Source: Lepisosteus oculatus (taxonomy: Eukaryota > Chordata > Actinopteri > Semionotiformes > Lepisosteidae). Taken from it: 64,000 nucleotides of DNA. Position numbers and translations under genes: made by a program. Where the stretch lies: NCBI RefSeq assembly GCF_040954835.1, contig NC_090706.1, positions 28,591,148 through 28,655,147 on the forward strand, read 5' to 3'. The notes beneath the pieces were generated by a model. It did no database searches, had not been told where the DNA came from, and saw nothing but the letters and a program-made list of their open reading frames with translations. Below are positions 20,781-31,860 of the stretch, piece by piece; the first letter of the stretch is position 1, and each line of letters opens with the position of its first letter.

Positions 20781-23379
20781 TGTCTGAACATTATCATTGC
20801 AAAGTTGTGAAGGGTGTGGAAAGAATTTTTGAGCTATGCCTTTTTTATTCTTTTAAATTAGGTAACATGAATTGGTCTGGTCTGCTGTTCTACTTTATGT
20901 TTTGGCAGAAACACACTGGTGCCTCTCTGATTGCAATGTTACAATATTTCTACTTTGCAAAACTAGGCTGGGGGCTTTGATCTTACTTAATGTTGATTAT
21001 CAATGCTAAAGATATTTCTAAATAGCTCAGTAAAGATAATTTATGGACCCAACCTAATGAGACATAATTGAAAGAGCGGCAATACCATAACACACTGTAT
21101 ACATATAGTTATTGAGCAAGCACAGGATTCCTGTTCAACAGAACATCCAATTTTGATGTGTCTTATACAATCTAAAGGTCAAAGGTGAAATTCCAAGGCT
21201 GCTTCTTGTACTGGTATCGCAGATTGAGATGAATGATGTGATGTGCGATCCATGACTATTTCTTCTTCAAAAAAGGTGGGGGTCCCTTGTCAGAGACAGG
21301 AATAATGTGGATGCAGGTCAATTATGTGAATCCATTTTCTTCAAAGCCTTTGATCAATGTTCCGAAAAGCGCCCTTAAAAATCTTTGATTCTGAATGGCT
21401 GTAAATTAAGTTGAAGAAACAACACAGCAGCCTGGAGTCACAGTGAGGTCAGGACAACATAATAATGTCTTGACTTCTCTGTGAACGTCCACTTAAAATA
21501 AAACACTTAATTCTGCATCCACACATCCATAATAAATACTGCATATTTAATTCACAGTCAATGGGGTCACATTGAAAATCCTTTGTGTTTTTAATTCCAA
21601 GACCTTCAGTTCAGCCAGGCAGTATGACTCATAACACAGTAAACTACATGGAATTTGTGCTGAATACTTTTTATTTATTTGCATAGTTATTTTTCAGTCA
21701 CAAGGGACGGTTGCATAATGGGATTAATGGTTAACTCTGTTTTTGGCTGACTGACCACTGTCCAGAAGGTAGAGGAAATATCCAGGATTTCGAAAGTGCA
21801 AACTCACTAAACTCTGTAGCCATTAGATCAAATATTTCTAGATCAACAAATCACCCTTCCGAACAAGAACTCAATAGTAAAGGGAAGAGTAAAATTCCCT
21901 ATTCAACTAAATTGTGTTTTTATCAGCAGAGGGATAAAAAAGGAAAAACAGTGGAAAGTTTCAGCTCCTCCATCAAAAATAACAGTAGTGAAATACTGAA
22001 CAAAATGAAGCTCATGTATCACACTGATGAAAGTAGAAAAAAAACGTTTTTGAATGAAACACTGCTTATGGCTATGAAAAGATTTAATTGGCTCTATTAA
22101 GACGTTTCTCCAGCTCTATGAACTGCACTACTGTATCTGTCTCTGTATCTCTTTCATCTTACTGTACCCCAAGGGGAGAGTTCAGAGGCCAATGTCACCA
22201 TAGAAACTGAACCCATGAACTACTGCGGGCCTGGAAGGCAAATGAGCAGGCATTTCTCTACAAAACAATAACAGGAGGCTGTGGGAGAAAGTTCTGTGTT
22301 TATGACTGTTTTCTCTGCAACACACAGATGGAAAACATAGCTTTCCTAGCTACTACCTGATAGGCACTCTGTGAATAATACAACTGGAATCAGAATCCTG
22401 GGTCTGAGCAGTCAATTGGCCTTCTCGGTAACTGAATTGCACATAATTGACATACTATTAAAATGATTTCCTATAAATCTGAAGCACGCAGAAATTGGAG
22501 GTGTTTTTTTCTTTCGGCTCAGAATTATTAGAATACAACTGGAAACCCGCCCCTCCTCCCCACCACCATCATCATGAAAATAGAAAAACTCAAGGCCTGC
22601 ATTTTCCTTCAGATCTATTGTCCATCTAATTCACTTACTATGGCTTGGGTACTTTTCCCATAAGGTGAACCGTAGCCATAACTCTCCTTAAACAAAAAAC
22701 ACTTGAAGTGTGATCTTCTCCCCAAAAGATCTGTCGGGTGTCTCACCCCAGAGAAACAAGGAAAACTGAGCAAATGTGCCTGCCAGCTGCAGGAACACCA
22801 ATAAGCTTTTGATAAGAGAATCTGTAGTTTTGCTTCAGACGCACATCCTTTATCCGTATTTACTGTAGCAGTGACAGGAAAAGCAAAACTGACCAAAACA
22901 CTTCTCATCCTAAAACCCACAGGCAGTGCGGCTTGCGTTATACCACAGAGATCTGAAACAGAGCTTGCATGGTCCAATAGTAAATGGTAAATACAGTTAT
23001 CAATTATTAAGATCTTAAGATATTCCAGAGCTGTTTAAAACTCTTATTCTGCTAAGCAAGGAAAAATGATTTTAATGTCAAATGTGAGTGTGTATGTATT
23101 AGTTAAGATGTAGGTGTTAAAGTTTTAATTCAAAAGAGATTCCCTTCTTATCAATCCAGCTGTTCAAATTATAAGAACCGGAATGAAGCGTGTTGTCTGT
23201 GGTCCATGGTAAGACATAATCACTACACATATAAAATTGCTATTCCTTATTTTTACTAGATTCTTGACAGTACAGTATGTACTGTTTATAATTAACCAAA
23301 GGCCAATGATAGCAGATTACCTCAATGTACAATACGATATAGTAGTGCAAAGCAAAGTCAGACTGACTGGCAAGGTCCC
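20781..23379. other. Unannotated stretch
   Basis: 2.6 kb of AT-rich unique-looking DNA. The 120-codon minus frame at 22615-22977 has no recognisable domain or splice context. Confidence 0.45.
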
Positions 23380-23929
23380 TGTCACGATCGGAATCTCTCC
23401 TCTTAAGGGCGATCCGACCTTTTCATATTCAGTCGATTATGTGCACATGCCACCTGTTTAGTTTCTCCTTATTTAAGCCTGGTGCTCCCGCTATTCGTGG
23501 CTCAGCACTGGAAGGCGGACGCCCGGAAGCCTGCCTACCAACGAGAGACCCGATGGCACAGGCTTCATCATGGCGTCCTGACCAGCTGAGTCCGGGGCTC
23601 GGAGCGCCTGGCCTCGTTACCTTGGTTTAATTCCCTGTTCCGGATCCTTTTCCGGATTTTAACTGTGTTTGTTTTGTTTTGGTTGGATCCCCCGGTTTTG
23701 GACTTTGGACTGCGCCCCGGATTCCCCCTTTGTGGACTGTCAGAACTTGTTTGCCGTCGCCACGCCCCCAGAGCACCAGATCACCGTGGTTACGCCCCCC
23801 TGTCTGTCAACCCGCCCTGATCCTCTTCGTCTCCTCCCCTGATGTCCTTCTCCACTTGCTTCCGGATTATACCGTTTGCATAGGGTCCTGAACTACACTT
23901 GGCGGGAACCTGAACCGGCTCCTGTTACA
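23380..23929 (+). mobile_element. LTR-like element, same family as 27.3 kb
   Basis: A 550-bp block starting TGTCACGATCG and ending CTGTTACA. It shares with the minus-strand element at 27295-27790 the start, the CTCCTCTTAAGGG block, GCGCCTGG/TGCGCCTGG, a CCACGCCCCC / ACGCCCCCCTGT pair and GCATAGGGTCC near the 3' end. No clean target duplication was found (flanks GTCCC and CTTTC), so it is older or its ends are damaged. CpG-rich compared with flanks. Confidence 0.65.
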
Positions 23930-24029
23930 CTTTCCATCCCACTACCGACACCAATGAAGCACTGGAGGAGTAGGTCATTAGTGTGGTGACTGAATACTGA
24001 TTGCTGACATTCCAGACTTGCTTCCAAAA

Positions 24030-24490
24030 ACAATCTCTTGCAAAGGTATTCATGAACTTGTATGCCTTTTCAACAACATATCATCTATAACATAATATTG
24101 GGCATTACGACACAATTATCTCTTCCTGAAATTGTTTTTTTTTTAAAGCCTAGAAATTATTAGTATAGTAATTATTTTACCTCCAACCTGATATGTTTCC
24201 ACTTTATTTTCCATTTACAACATTATTTGCACAGAGATGAAGGCATGCACACAAAAAAAGTTCCAAAAACTTTGTCGTTACAATTCGATTTTGAATCAAC
24301 CAATGTCTGTGATTCACCGCACATTGTTAAAAAACATGACCTAGTTGCACAGTTGCACCTTTTTTATAATAACAAAAGTCACTTGCAATGCTAAAGGACT
24401 GTCTTCTCTAAATTCACCCATGCTACAATGCCTTCAGTTCTCCACGAGGTCCATAATAAAAAGAGTGTCATCATGGTGAAAAAGGTTTAA
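24030..24490 (-). mobile_element. Possible Tc1-like transposon fragment
   Basis: On the minus strand the block ends TTCATGAATACCTTTGCAAG, resembling fish Tc1 outer ends and the motif at 29500-29525. The AT-rich interior has no transposase frame. Confidence 0.3.
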
Positions 24491-27289
24491 AAAAGGTTTA
24501 AATCTTAAGTCTTATTTCCTAGTCTTTGTGTTCCCTATTAGCCTACAATAAAATAGCACAGCCAATGTTCAGAGTGTTATATTTTGAACAGTGATCACCA
24601 ACCTACTTACTATAACACATTTTTCTGTCTTTTATGTTTCCGCTGGCGCTGTGATCCAATGACCTGTGATATCAGAACGTGGAACACTAGACCCAGGTCA
24701 GCTCAGCTACTTCACTCGGATAACCCTGACCACTAACCCAGTGCAGCAAGGTCCTGTCCTCTGGATCAGCAGAGATTGTTCAAGATCTGTTATGATTAAT
24801 GCACTACTACTGCCTACTACTAAAGCAGGTTTTGTTTTCTCCTTCTGGGGTGTTTTCCTCTGCTGCATGCCTGTACAGTATCGTTGACTGCTGTACTGTT
24901 CTGTAAAGTGTTCTGTGGCACACTCCTGTGAGCTATAGCACATAAAAAGACCGATTAAAACCAAGCAGGCAAATTATTCATTTGAGGCAATCATTTAATT
25001 ATTTTCAAACTATAGTTCTGATTCTGATGCATATAAGATTTTGGTGCATTTCTACTTCAATACAGTTTATCAAGCAAACACAGCCTGACATACGAAGACA
25101 TTCAATACAAATTATCGAGCAGCATTGTGATTCCCGCAAGGAAGGGAAGGCTTGTCACCTCCACTTACAGTAGGTATACAATTATATCAAATGTTTCAGA
25201 TAGCTGATGGAGGTCTTAAAACTAGACTGCAAAGCCTAGTACATACTGTACAAAATCAGACAGAGAATATTGCAGAATATGTAATGAACTTTCTATAAAT
25301 AGTATAAGTGGTAGAGTGAAGCATGACAATCCCACACACATTACAGAGCAGCTCTTTCTTGCTCCGTCCACATGAGCCGTTGTAATTGGACTCAACTAGG
25401 CTTCCTGTTGCTGCCTTTTCCTGCATCACTCAGGAGACACTTACCACCTCTGTGGGACGGTGGCCTGTCTGTCATTTCACCTTTGATTGCTTTGGAAAGG
25501 GTTCCCAGCAGAAAGCAGCATTTTTTCCCTTTGCTACAAGTCTTGCCGTTTCTTCCCCAGAGCCTTCTCATTCTGTCTTCTTTACTGACCGTCACATTAC
25601 ATCACTTTCTAAATATCCAGAGAACAGCTGCTGTTAATTCTAACATGGCTTGCGACTATAACAGATGCCATGCAAAGTATTTGACTTCTAGAGTTTTGGC
25701 TATGTGATTAATTAGCCTGATACTGATACCAAAAAAAGAGCAGATATGTGTGGGACATACTATCAAGCACGAAACAGAGCAAAAATATTTTTTTACTCTT
25801 TGTGTCTCTTACGCATCCTGGTTCAGAGCTTTGTAGAAATCAGATATTCATATGACCACTGACCAGGTGTGGAGAGGTGATACTGCACTCTATGTTCAGA
25901 GTGGTCTGCTTCTCCAACATCAGCTTTCCAATGTCCTGCCACAGACAAACCTCTCCTTAGAGTGGCACGTGACTCTTTGCCTTCACGACAAGGCACAATC
26001 CTTGATGCTGCCTGTGTAGCTCAGAGATCACCCTTCTCAATCTCAATTAAGCTTTAGCAGCTTGACTTAATTGATCCATGCATTCCTGCCTTAACTGAAT
26101 TGTGTCTGGTTCACACACAGGGTAAGAGCGACAACTAAATCTCCCTTAAAAAGGTTTCCAGTCACCCAGGGGGCTGTGGAGAGATGGGTTTGTTTTGGAA
26201 ATCTGAAATTGCTCTCAAACAAGAACCACCGAGAATGGCTAATTACTGCATTTGACTTTATCTATGTTTAAAGGTAGGCAGGAAGCTGGTTTCCTTTAGC
26301 ACAGATAAATACGTTAAACATGGCTGAAAATCCCAGATAATCAAGCAATATGAACAGCCTCCTGTTGGTGTAACTGCATGTAAGGTAAGAGAAGATATGT
26401 GCTGCCAAGGTGATTCCAAAAGAGTTAACTGCCAAACACCAAGATAATATGCACAGCTTTTCAATTACAGAGAAATCTGTTGTTGTGAATTTTAAGATTC
26501 CAATTGAGCAGAGAAAAAAAAAAGATAAAGCAAAACATTAAAACATTCTGGTTTTTCAGTAGTGTGAGCAATCATTACATCTCTAGCCCCCCAGAAAATC
26601 ATTACTTTTACTTATTACAGTCTCTGGTGTTGCCCACATGGGATTTGAGAAGTAGGATATGATCTGTTCCAGATGCAGGAATTACGGATCTGCAATGCCA
26701 TTTAATTTGAGCAAAGCAGCCCACTGGTCACGGCTAAATATTGGTCTGGTCTTTTCAGTGCTGATAGCAACATTCCTAGCCTATCCTTGGAGGACCATAT
26801 TACCGTCTTATTTTCTAAATCAATTTTTCCCCACTGCTCGTTCTTGCCTAACCCTAAACATCCCTTCAATGATGGCAATTGAGAGAGTAACACAGCATTT
26901 GAGATCAATTGCAGAGCTAACATTTGTATGTGCGTGCTGTGCTCAAGCGCTGCCAGATGTGGTACTATATGCTAGGGCATCTGACCACTGGAAATGCTAA
27001 CAGATATTGTTACATGTAGACGTGATTGAATCCTTTCTGCCAGACACACGCACTTGTTACCTCTGCCACGTCGTATCATTTAATTTGAATTGATTCTTCT
27101 TTTCTTTCTTTCCCTGCTTCGCTTTGTGCAATCATTTAAATCAATCAAAGCAGGGATTCTTCCTGGAGAGGAAATTATGTCTGAATCTAAAATTCAAGAA
27201 CTCGTCCGCCTTTCGAAACTGCTGTTAAATGCAGAGTTATTGTGCAGACGGGACAAGAGCCTGCTTTGTGGCAGCCTGCAGTTAAGCAC
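24491..27289. other. Unannotated stretch
   Basis: No gene or repeat family was recognised. The segment 27050-27289 next to the LTR has an enhancer-like texture (CATTTAATTTGAATTG, AATCATTTAAATCAATC) and is the most distinctive part. Confidence 0.4.
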
Positions 27290-27294
27290 AGTTT

Positions 27295-27790
27295 TGTCAG
27301 GGAGAGTTCTTTCTGGACCCTATGCAGACGACACGATCCAGGGTTGAGTGAGGAAACCCGAGGAAAAAAGTCATGCAGGATACGGGGATGAAAACAGGGG
27401 GGCGTGTCCAAGGAGTGCTGGTGGTCGGGGGAGGTGTGGCCAAGGCAAACGATCCAGGGATGAGACAAATGGGAAATCTCGAAAAACAGGGCAAAAGTCC
27501 AAGGCCAGGCGATCCATCCGAGACAGACGATTCAAATCCAGAACTGGGTCGGGACCGGCAGGGGGCACAGGAACAGGTCCAAGGACCAGAAACTAAAACC
27601 ATAACGGAGCCAGGCGCATCCGGGTCCTGGGCTCGCATGATGCAGCCACCAATGCACAGCTGGGATTAGCGTCAGCGTCCGGCTTTAAAGGGGGAACTGA
27701 AAAGGGGCTGGAACAGGGAACAGGTGCGGGAGATGAAACTAACAAGGAAGGGCTGGAGCACCCTTAAGAGGAGGGGTTGCGATCGTGACA
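27295..27790 (-). mobile_element. Solo LTR with perfect 5-bp TSD
   Basis: A 496-bp block with ends TGTCAGGG (plus left) and CGTGACA (plus right), so TGTCA/TGACA are exact inverted termini. AGTTT flanks it on both sides (27290-27294 and 27791-27795). Read on the minus strand it begins TGTCACGATCG like the 23.4-kb copy. TG...CA ends plus 5-bp duplication identify an LTR retroelement, probably Gypsy-type. No coding interior remains. Confidence 0.82.
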
Positions 27791-27795
27791 AGTTT

Positions 27796-28784
27796 AGGAC
27801 TAGGCTTGGAGTTGGATAAAAAGTTTGGATTCGAATTAAGGAAAATTTCCCTTATCCACTTAATCGTGGCAAAGGTATTAACCCAGAGCCTCAGATCCCA
27901 GAAGCATAGAGCCGAAGGACTACATTGTGGATGGGATGCACACAGAGGTGATTTGGAAGCCACCTAACCTAGACAGCATGCCTTTGGAAGACATGAAGGA
28001 AATCTCACACAGACATGGAAAGAACATGTTGATGCCGTACAGCTGGTATCCCAGTTCAGAATCAAACAATTTCGCCATGCTGCCCATTCCTGAACTTAAT
28101 CACAATTTCTACTTCCTTCTGATCTCTTCAAATAAGGATACAATATCTATAACAAGAGTCTCCTGAGTGACTGAACCTTTAAATGCACTCACCTGTGTGC
28201 AGGCTGAGCTCTTTGACAGGTGGTTTGAACCCAGGTGCTGTCACTAGCCAACAGTGAATAGGATTCTCCAAGCGCCAGTGCACAACTCACTGAGTGGTGG
28301 CGAGGACAGGGAGGGATTATTGGCATGGCCTCTCTTCGGTGATACAGTGCCCCCTGCAGGGGGGCTTCTGGCCTGCAGTGCTGCTCTTGAGGGACACACC
28401 TCGATGCTCCAATCGATGCTGCTCCTCCAGTAGAGGGGCGGTGCTGCTTGGGACATTTTAAAAGATGATTGGCTTGTGAAAGATAAAGCTTTCATTGTTG
28501 CAAGCCAAGATTGGGACAAAACCCAAAATATTTATAGAAAAATATATAACATAAATATATAATGTAAAATATTTTTGTACTTTAAAAATGTACAAAAAGG
28601 TATGCACATTCAGTAGGAGAGATGGCATTTCTCCAGCCACCCCCCTGCAGATTGTACTTCTATGTATATCTGGTATGTGAGGCTTATGATGAAAGATGTA
28701 TTACACTACACAGTGCTAGATGTCTAATGCAGACTACACAGGAAGCACAAAAAACAAAAACAACAAGTGTACGAGCATGAAAGC
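27796..28784. other. Mostly unannotated; possible SINE-like part
   Basis: At about 28222-28460 a B-box-like TTTGAACCCAGG on the complementary strand and CAGTGCCCCCTGCAGG suggest an unrecognised SINE. The rest shows nothing supportable. Confidence 0.3.
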
Positions 28785-29010
28785 GTGTTCAAGATGTTTT
28801 TCACGAACACATATTAAAAATCCCACCGTTAATTAAATGAAAAGGGAACAGACTGCTTCATTTAAAATATCTGAATATTCTGTTCTGGTTTATTTTTAAG
28901 CCTTTAGAGTCTAAATTAAAAGAGGAATACATTAACGAACTACTTCCTTTCCAGTGCACTTTAATGTGGCAAATGGAGCCTTATTTACATAACAAGAGCT
29001 GTTCCGTTTT
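28785..29010. promoter_or_regulatory. Candidate conserved noncoding element
   Basis: A repeat-free block with CCGTTAATTAAATGAAAAGG, CATTTAAAATATCTG, CTAAATTAAAAGAGG, TACATTAACG and CCTTATTTACATAAC (forkhead-like). Clear contrast to nearby repeats; unverified. Confidence 0.3.
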
Positions 29011-29282
29011 TTTTTTGCACCTGTAATTAATTCTTCCATTTACACATTTCAGTATGGAATCACGCACAGTAGCTAATTATAAAATCTGCCTTTGAAACAA
29101 GGGTGTTTTTCAGGGTGAAACCTACAGTATTCAAAACTGCCTTAAAACAGGATGAAGTCACCCCCTTTAAAATAGCCATATGAATCAGTTCATGTGTCCA
29201 TAGCTCTGTGGATTAAAGAATATTGTAGTAACGATGACCCATACTTTTACAGATTAGTTCATGATATTGAGTAAATATTGTT

Positions 29283-29475
29283 ACATCAGGAGACCAGCTT
29301 GGTCATTACTGATCCTTTGGCTGTTTGTAAAAGTATGAGTGTCCCAGTGTCCTGACTAAACCCCACTCTGGTCTTGTACAGCTTCTCTCTCCTCCCCTGA
29401 TCTGTGTGTCGTGGGGCTGCAGGAGGACTGAACCCCACTCTGGTCTTGTACAGTTTTTTTTTCTTCCCCTCTCCC
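29283..29475 (+). mobile_element. 5S-SINE (second type), 3' part with 72-bp tail repeat
   Basis: It begins inside the SINE body (TTGGTCATTACTGATCC, GTAAAAGTATGAGTGTCC, CAGTGTCCTGACTAAA). The tail then holds two tandem 72-bp units: ACCCCACTCTGGTCTTGTAC occurs at about 29360 and again at 29432. The unit also contains CCTCCCCTGATCTGTGTGTC and CGTGGGGCTGCAGG. The same unit is duplicated at 63.2 kb. The 5S head is missing. Confidence 0.68.
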
Positions 29476-30892
29476 ACACTGCACTGCCACATATAAAGGT
29501 CATTAGACCTTTTGCAAAAGTACTCATGAATTAGAGAGATGAATGCAAAACTGCATAATTAATTTAATTTAAAATCCATCACAACATAGTGGAACTGATA
29601 TGAGGAGTTAAAGTGCAGCCATGGAAACCATTTCCACGAATGTGTCAACACCTGGAAGGAACTGGAATTCATGACAGCTGAGTGTGAAGCTGTCAAGAGG
29701 GATGAGTGACAAGAAAAAATGACAGACCGACTTTGCTTGCACAGCACTCAGCAGTGCTATGACTAAAGCCTTTATTAAACTCAGCAGTGCCAATATCATT
29801 ACATCACACTGTCCAGGTGCCACAACAAAAATCCAACTCCATCTGGATCAAGAGGTAGTTGGACAATTCCAGTAACTTTAGCAACATGTCATATAGAGCA
29901 TAAAATTCCATCAACACCTATCTCGCTCTGTACCAGAAGATTTTTCTGTCAGCCAATACAAACGTCTTCCCTTCTTGTGATTCTAAGGTACACTTGATTG
30001 GAAAAATCATAATCTTTTATGATGGAGCTGCTGTGAAAGAAACGGTTCTTGACCATTCCTGCACACTTGAATGGGACTGCAACAGGCCAATGTCTCAGGT
30101 GGCTCACACGACCAGAACACATGGCCAATAGGATGTCCATGTGGACATTAATGGGAAGGAAAAACAAAGTGATAACCAGAGTCTCAGCACTGTGAAACCC
30201 TTTATATGCCAAACCTAGGCTAATTAAAACCCTAGTGAGTATGTTTCTCATCTTCCCTAATTATCTAATTACCTACAGGAATTCATCCCGCACAAATCTA
30301 TGTACTTATGATTGAGTTCAGAATGACCTCTAGTGGCATCTCGTCTGAAACTAATACATCACTCCTGCTGGCCAGCCTGAGGGGCCCGTTACATTTGTAA
30401 ACTGAGTCAAGGTTTAGCTGCTTTACAGTGAGTGGAAAAATTCATGTTCAGCGGCACATTTGTATTGCAAGAAGTAACGTAATCGCTTCTCTAGTACAAG
30501 AAAACAATTAATCTTCCATATGATCTGAAAATAAACTGTCAAAGCAGTATTCCATCTTCATTATCCAACTATTTAGGACTCAATTTGGAGTCCATATGCT
30601 AAACTTTGACAAGATAATAGATGGTATTAGATGGATTATTTAATGTCATGGTTTTAATTCGTTGTCAGGATCTGTATATTTTGATTAAGTGTTTATCTCG
30701 TACTGGAATGAATGTGTCAGGATTATGCTTTCAGTTCACATTCGGTCAGTAAGTGAGGTAGAAAAGTCTCTGCTTTGTGTAGGGTGTTATGGAATCACTG
30801 ACACGTATAAGAAAGGGGCAGTTTCTTCTTTGCCCACTAAATTCAATTCAGTTCAAGAGTTTTCTCGACCTGACCAATGAATTACAGTGTCG
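29476..30892. other. Mostly unannotated; Tc1-like end motif
   Basis: Near 29500-29525 the minus strand reads TTCATGAGTACTTTTGCAA, a Tc1-like end motif. Beyond it no coding frame or repeat was recognised; the 100-codon minus frame at 29949-30251 has no known domain. Confidence 0.35.
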
Positions 30893-31108
30893 TCAAAGGG
30901 CACACACAGACACAAACAGAGACTCACAGACTCGCACACATTCACATCAGAGCCAATATTCCCAGAAGGCAGTTCACCTACCAGGATGTCTTTGGACTGC
31001 GGGAGGAAACCCACACAAACACAGATAGAACGCCAGGTCCGGATCTCAACCCTGGGGCCCAGCCCTGTGAGGCTGCAATGTTAACCAAGGCTCCACTGTG
31101 CCATCCAT
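30893..31108 (-). mobile_element. V-SINE, minus strand
   Basis: Linker CACACATTCACATCAGAGCC, then CCAGAAGGCAGTTCACCTAC, CAGGATGTCTTTGGACTG, GGGAGGAAACCCACAC, and the head CCCTGTGAGGCTGCAATG with TGTGCCATCC. The 3' domain before 30893 is missing, and the GTTTGCATG core is partly deleted. Confidence 0.88.
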
Positions 31109-31218
31109 GTCTCTTCATGTTATTTCTACAATACAAAGAACAGCTTGCAAACAAAAAAGGTGGAGAGCCAATCCAGAAAACTGCCATAAAACACTAGCCT
31201 GTTTGAACCCGGGCCTTG
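31109..31218 (-). repeat. Repeat module adjoining V-SINE head, second copy
   Basis: Related to 6456-6565: AAAGGTGGAGAGCCAATCCA, ACTGCCATAAAACACTAGCC and TGTTTGAACCCGGGCC occur in the same order at nearly the same distance from the V-SINE head. Confidence 0.45.
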
Positions 31219-31679
31219 GTGTGCAGTGTGAGGTGTCACTATGACCCCCAAAAATATTAATAACAACCATAATTAATTACATTCATGCAGTTTGTGCAGC
31301 TCCTTGTTTTTCATCTTTATGAATTGTAGCACCACTACACAAGAAGTATAAATTATTATGATTAGAAGCAGTAGCCCCACAGTATTTGTAAATTGAACAC
31401 AATTCCCTTTTACTTTGTTACCATTGATAAAACGCACGGGATCTGTGTATTTCCCATGGCTATGATGACATTTCCTGGTTGTTGATGACAAAGGCCCAAG
31501 ACGCTCGCACTACAATGTCGAGTTCAGTAGCCCATAACCACTGGGGTTCTCCAGGTACCTGTGCTGACCTCCCTACAGTATCTCCCCACCAGCCAGCTCA
31601 ACAGTTGAGTGTAGCCTCGTGTCAGAAGCCAATTTGCGACTGATTTGTTTTGAACATCATAAATAAAAGATAAGAGGCA
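31219..31679. other. Unannotated stretch
   Basis: AT-rich sequence; nothing recognised. Confidence 0.45.
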
Positions 31680-31860
31680 AGAGTGTCTCCCCTAATGACA
31701 GTGTAAGCTGGAGTGGAGTTCTGGCACCGGCAGCTAAATGGATTTTATTCAGAGCTGCTGAGGCTAATGCTGTTTTTAATTAATTTCGGAAATTAACCTC
31801 AAATTGCAAGATGTGTTCTATAAAGTGCAACAAAATGTCACCTTGGGGCTATAAATGAAT
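31680..31860. promoter_or_regulatory. Candidate conserved noncoding element
   Basis: A repeat-free block with CCCTAATGACAGTG, AATGGATTTTATTCAG, GAGGCTAATGCTG, TTTTAATTAATTTCGG and GAAATTAACCTC. Balanced composition and dense TAAT cores resemble a developmental enhancer. No comparison was possible. Confidence 0.33.

Noticed and set aside
22615..22977. 120-codon minus-strand frame
   Set aside because: No family similarity that I can name.
23375..23934. Target duplication for the 23.4-kb LTR
   Set aside because: Flanks GTCCC and CTTTC do not match convincingly, so I list the element without a duplication.
29949..30251. 100-codon minus frame first considered as a receptor fragment
   Set aside because: No transmembrane pattern or family motif stood up on reading.
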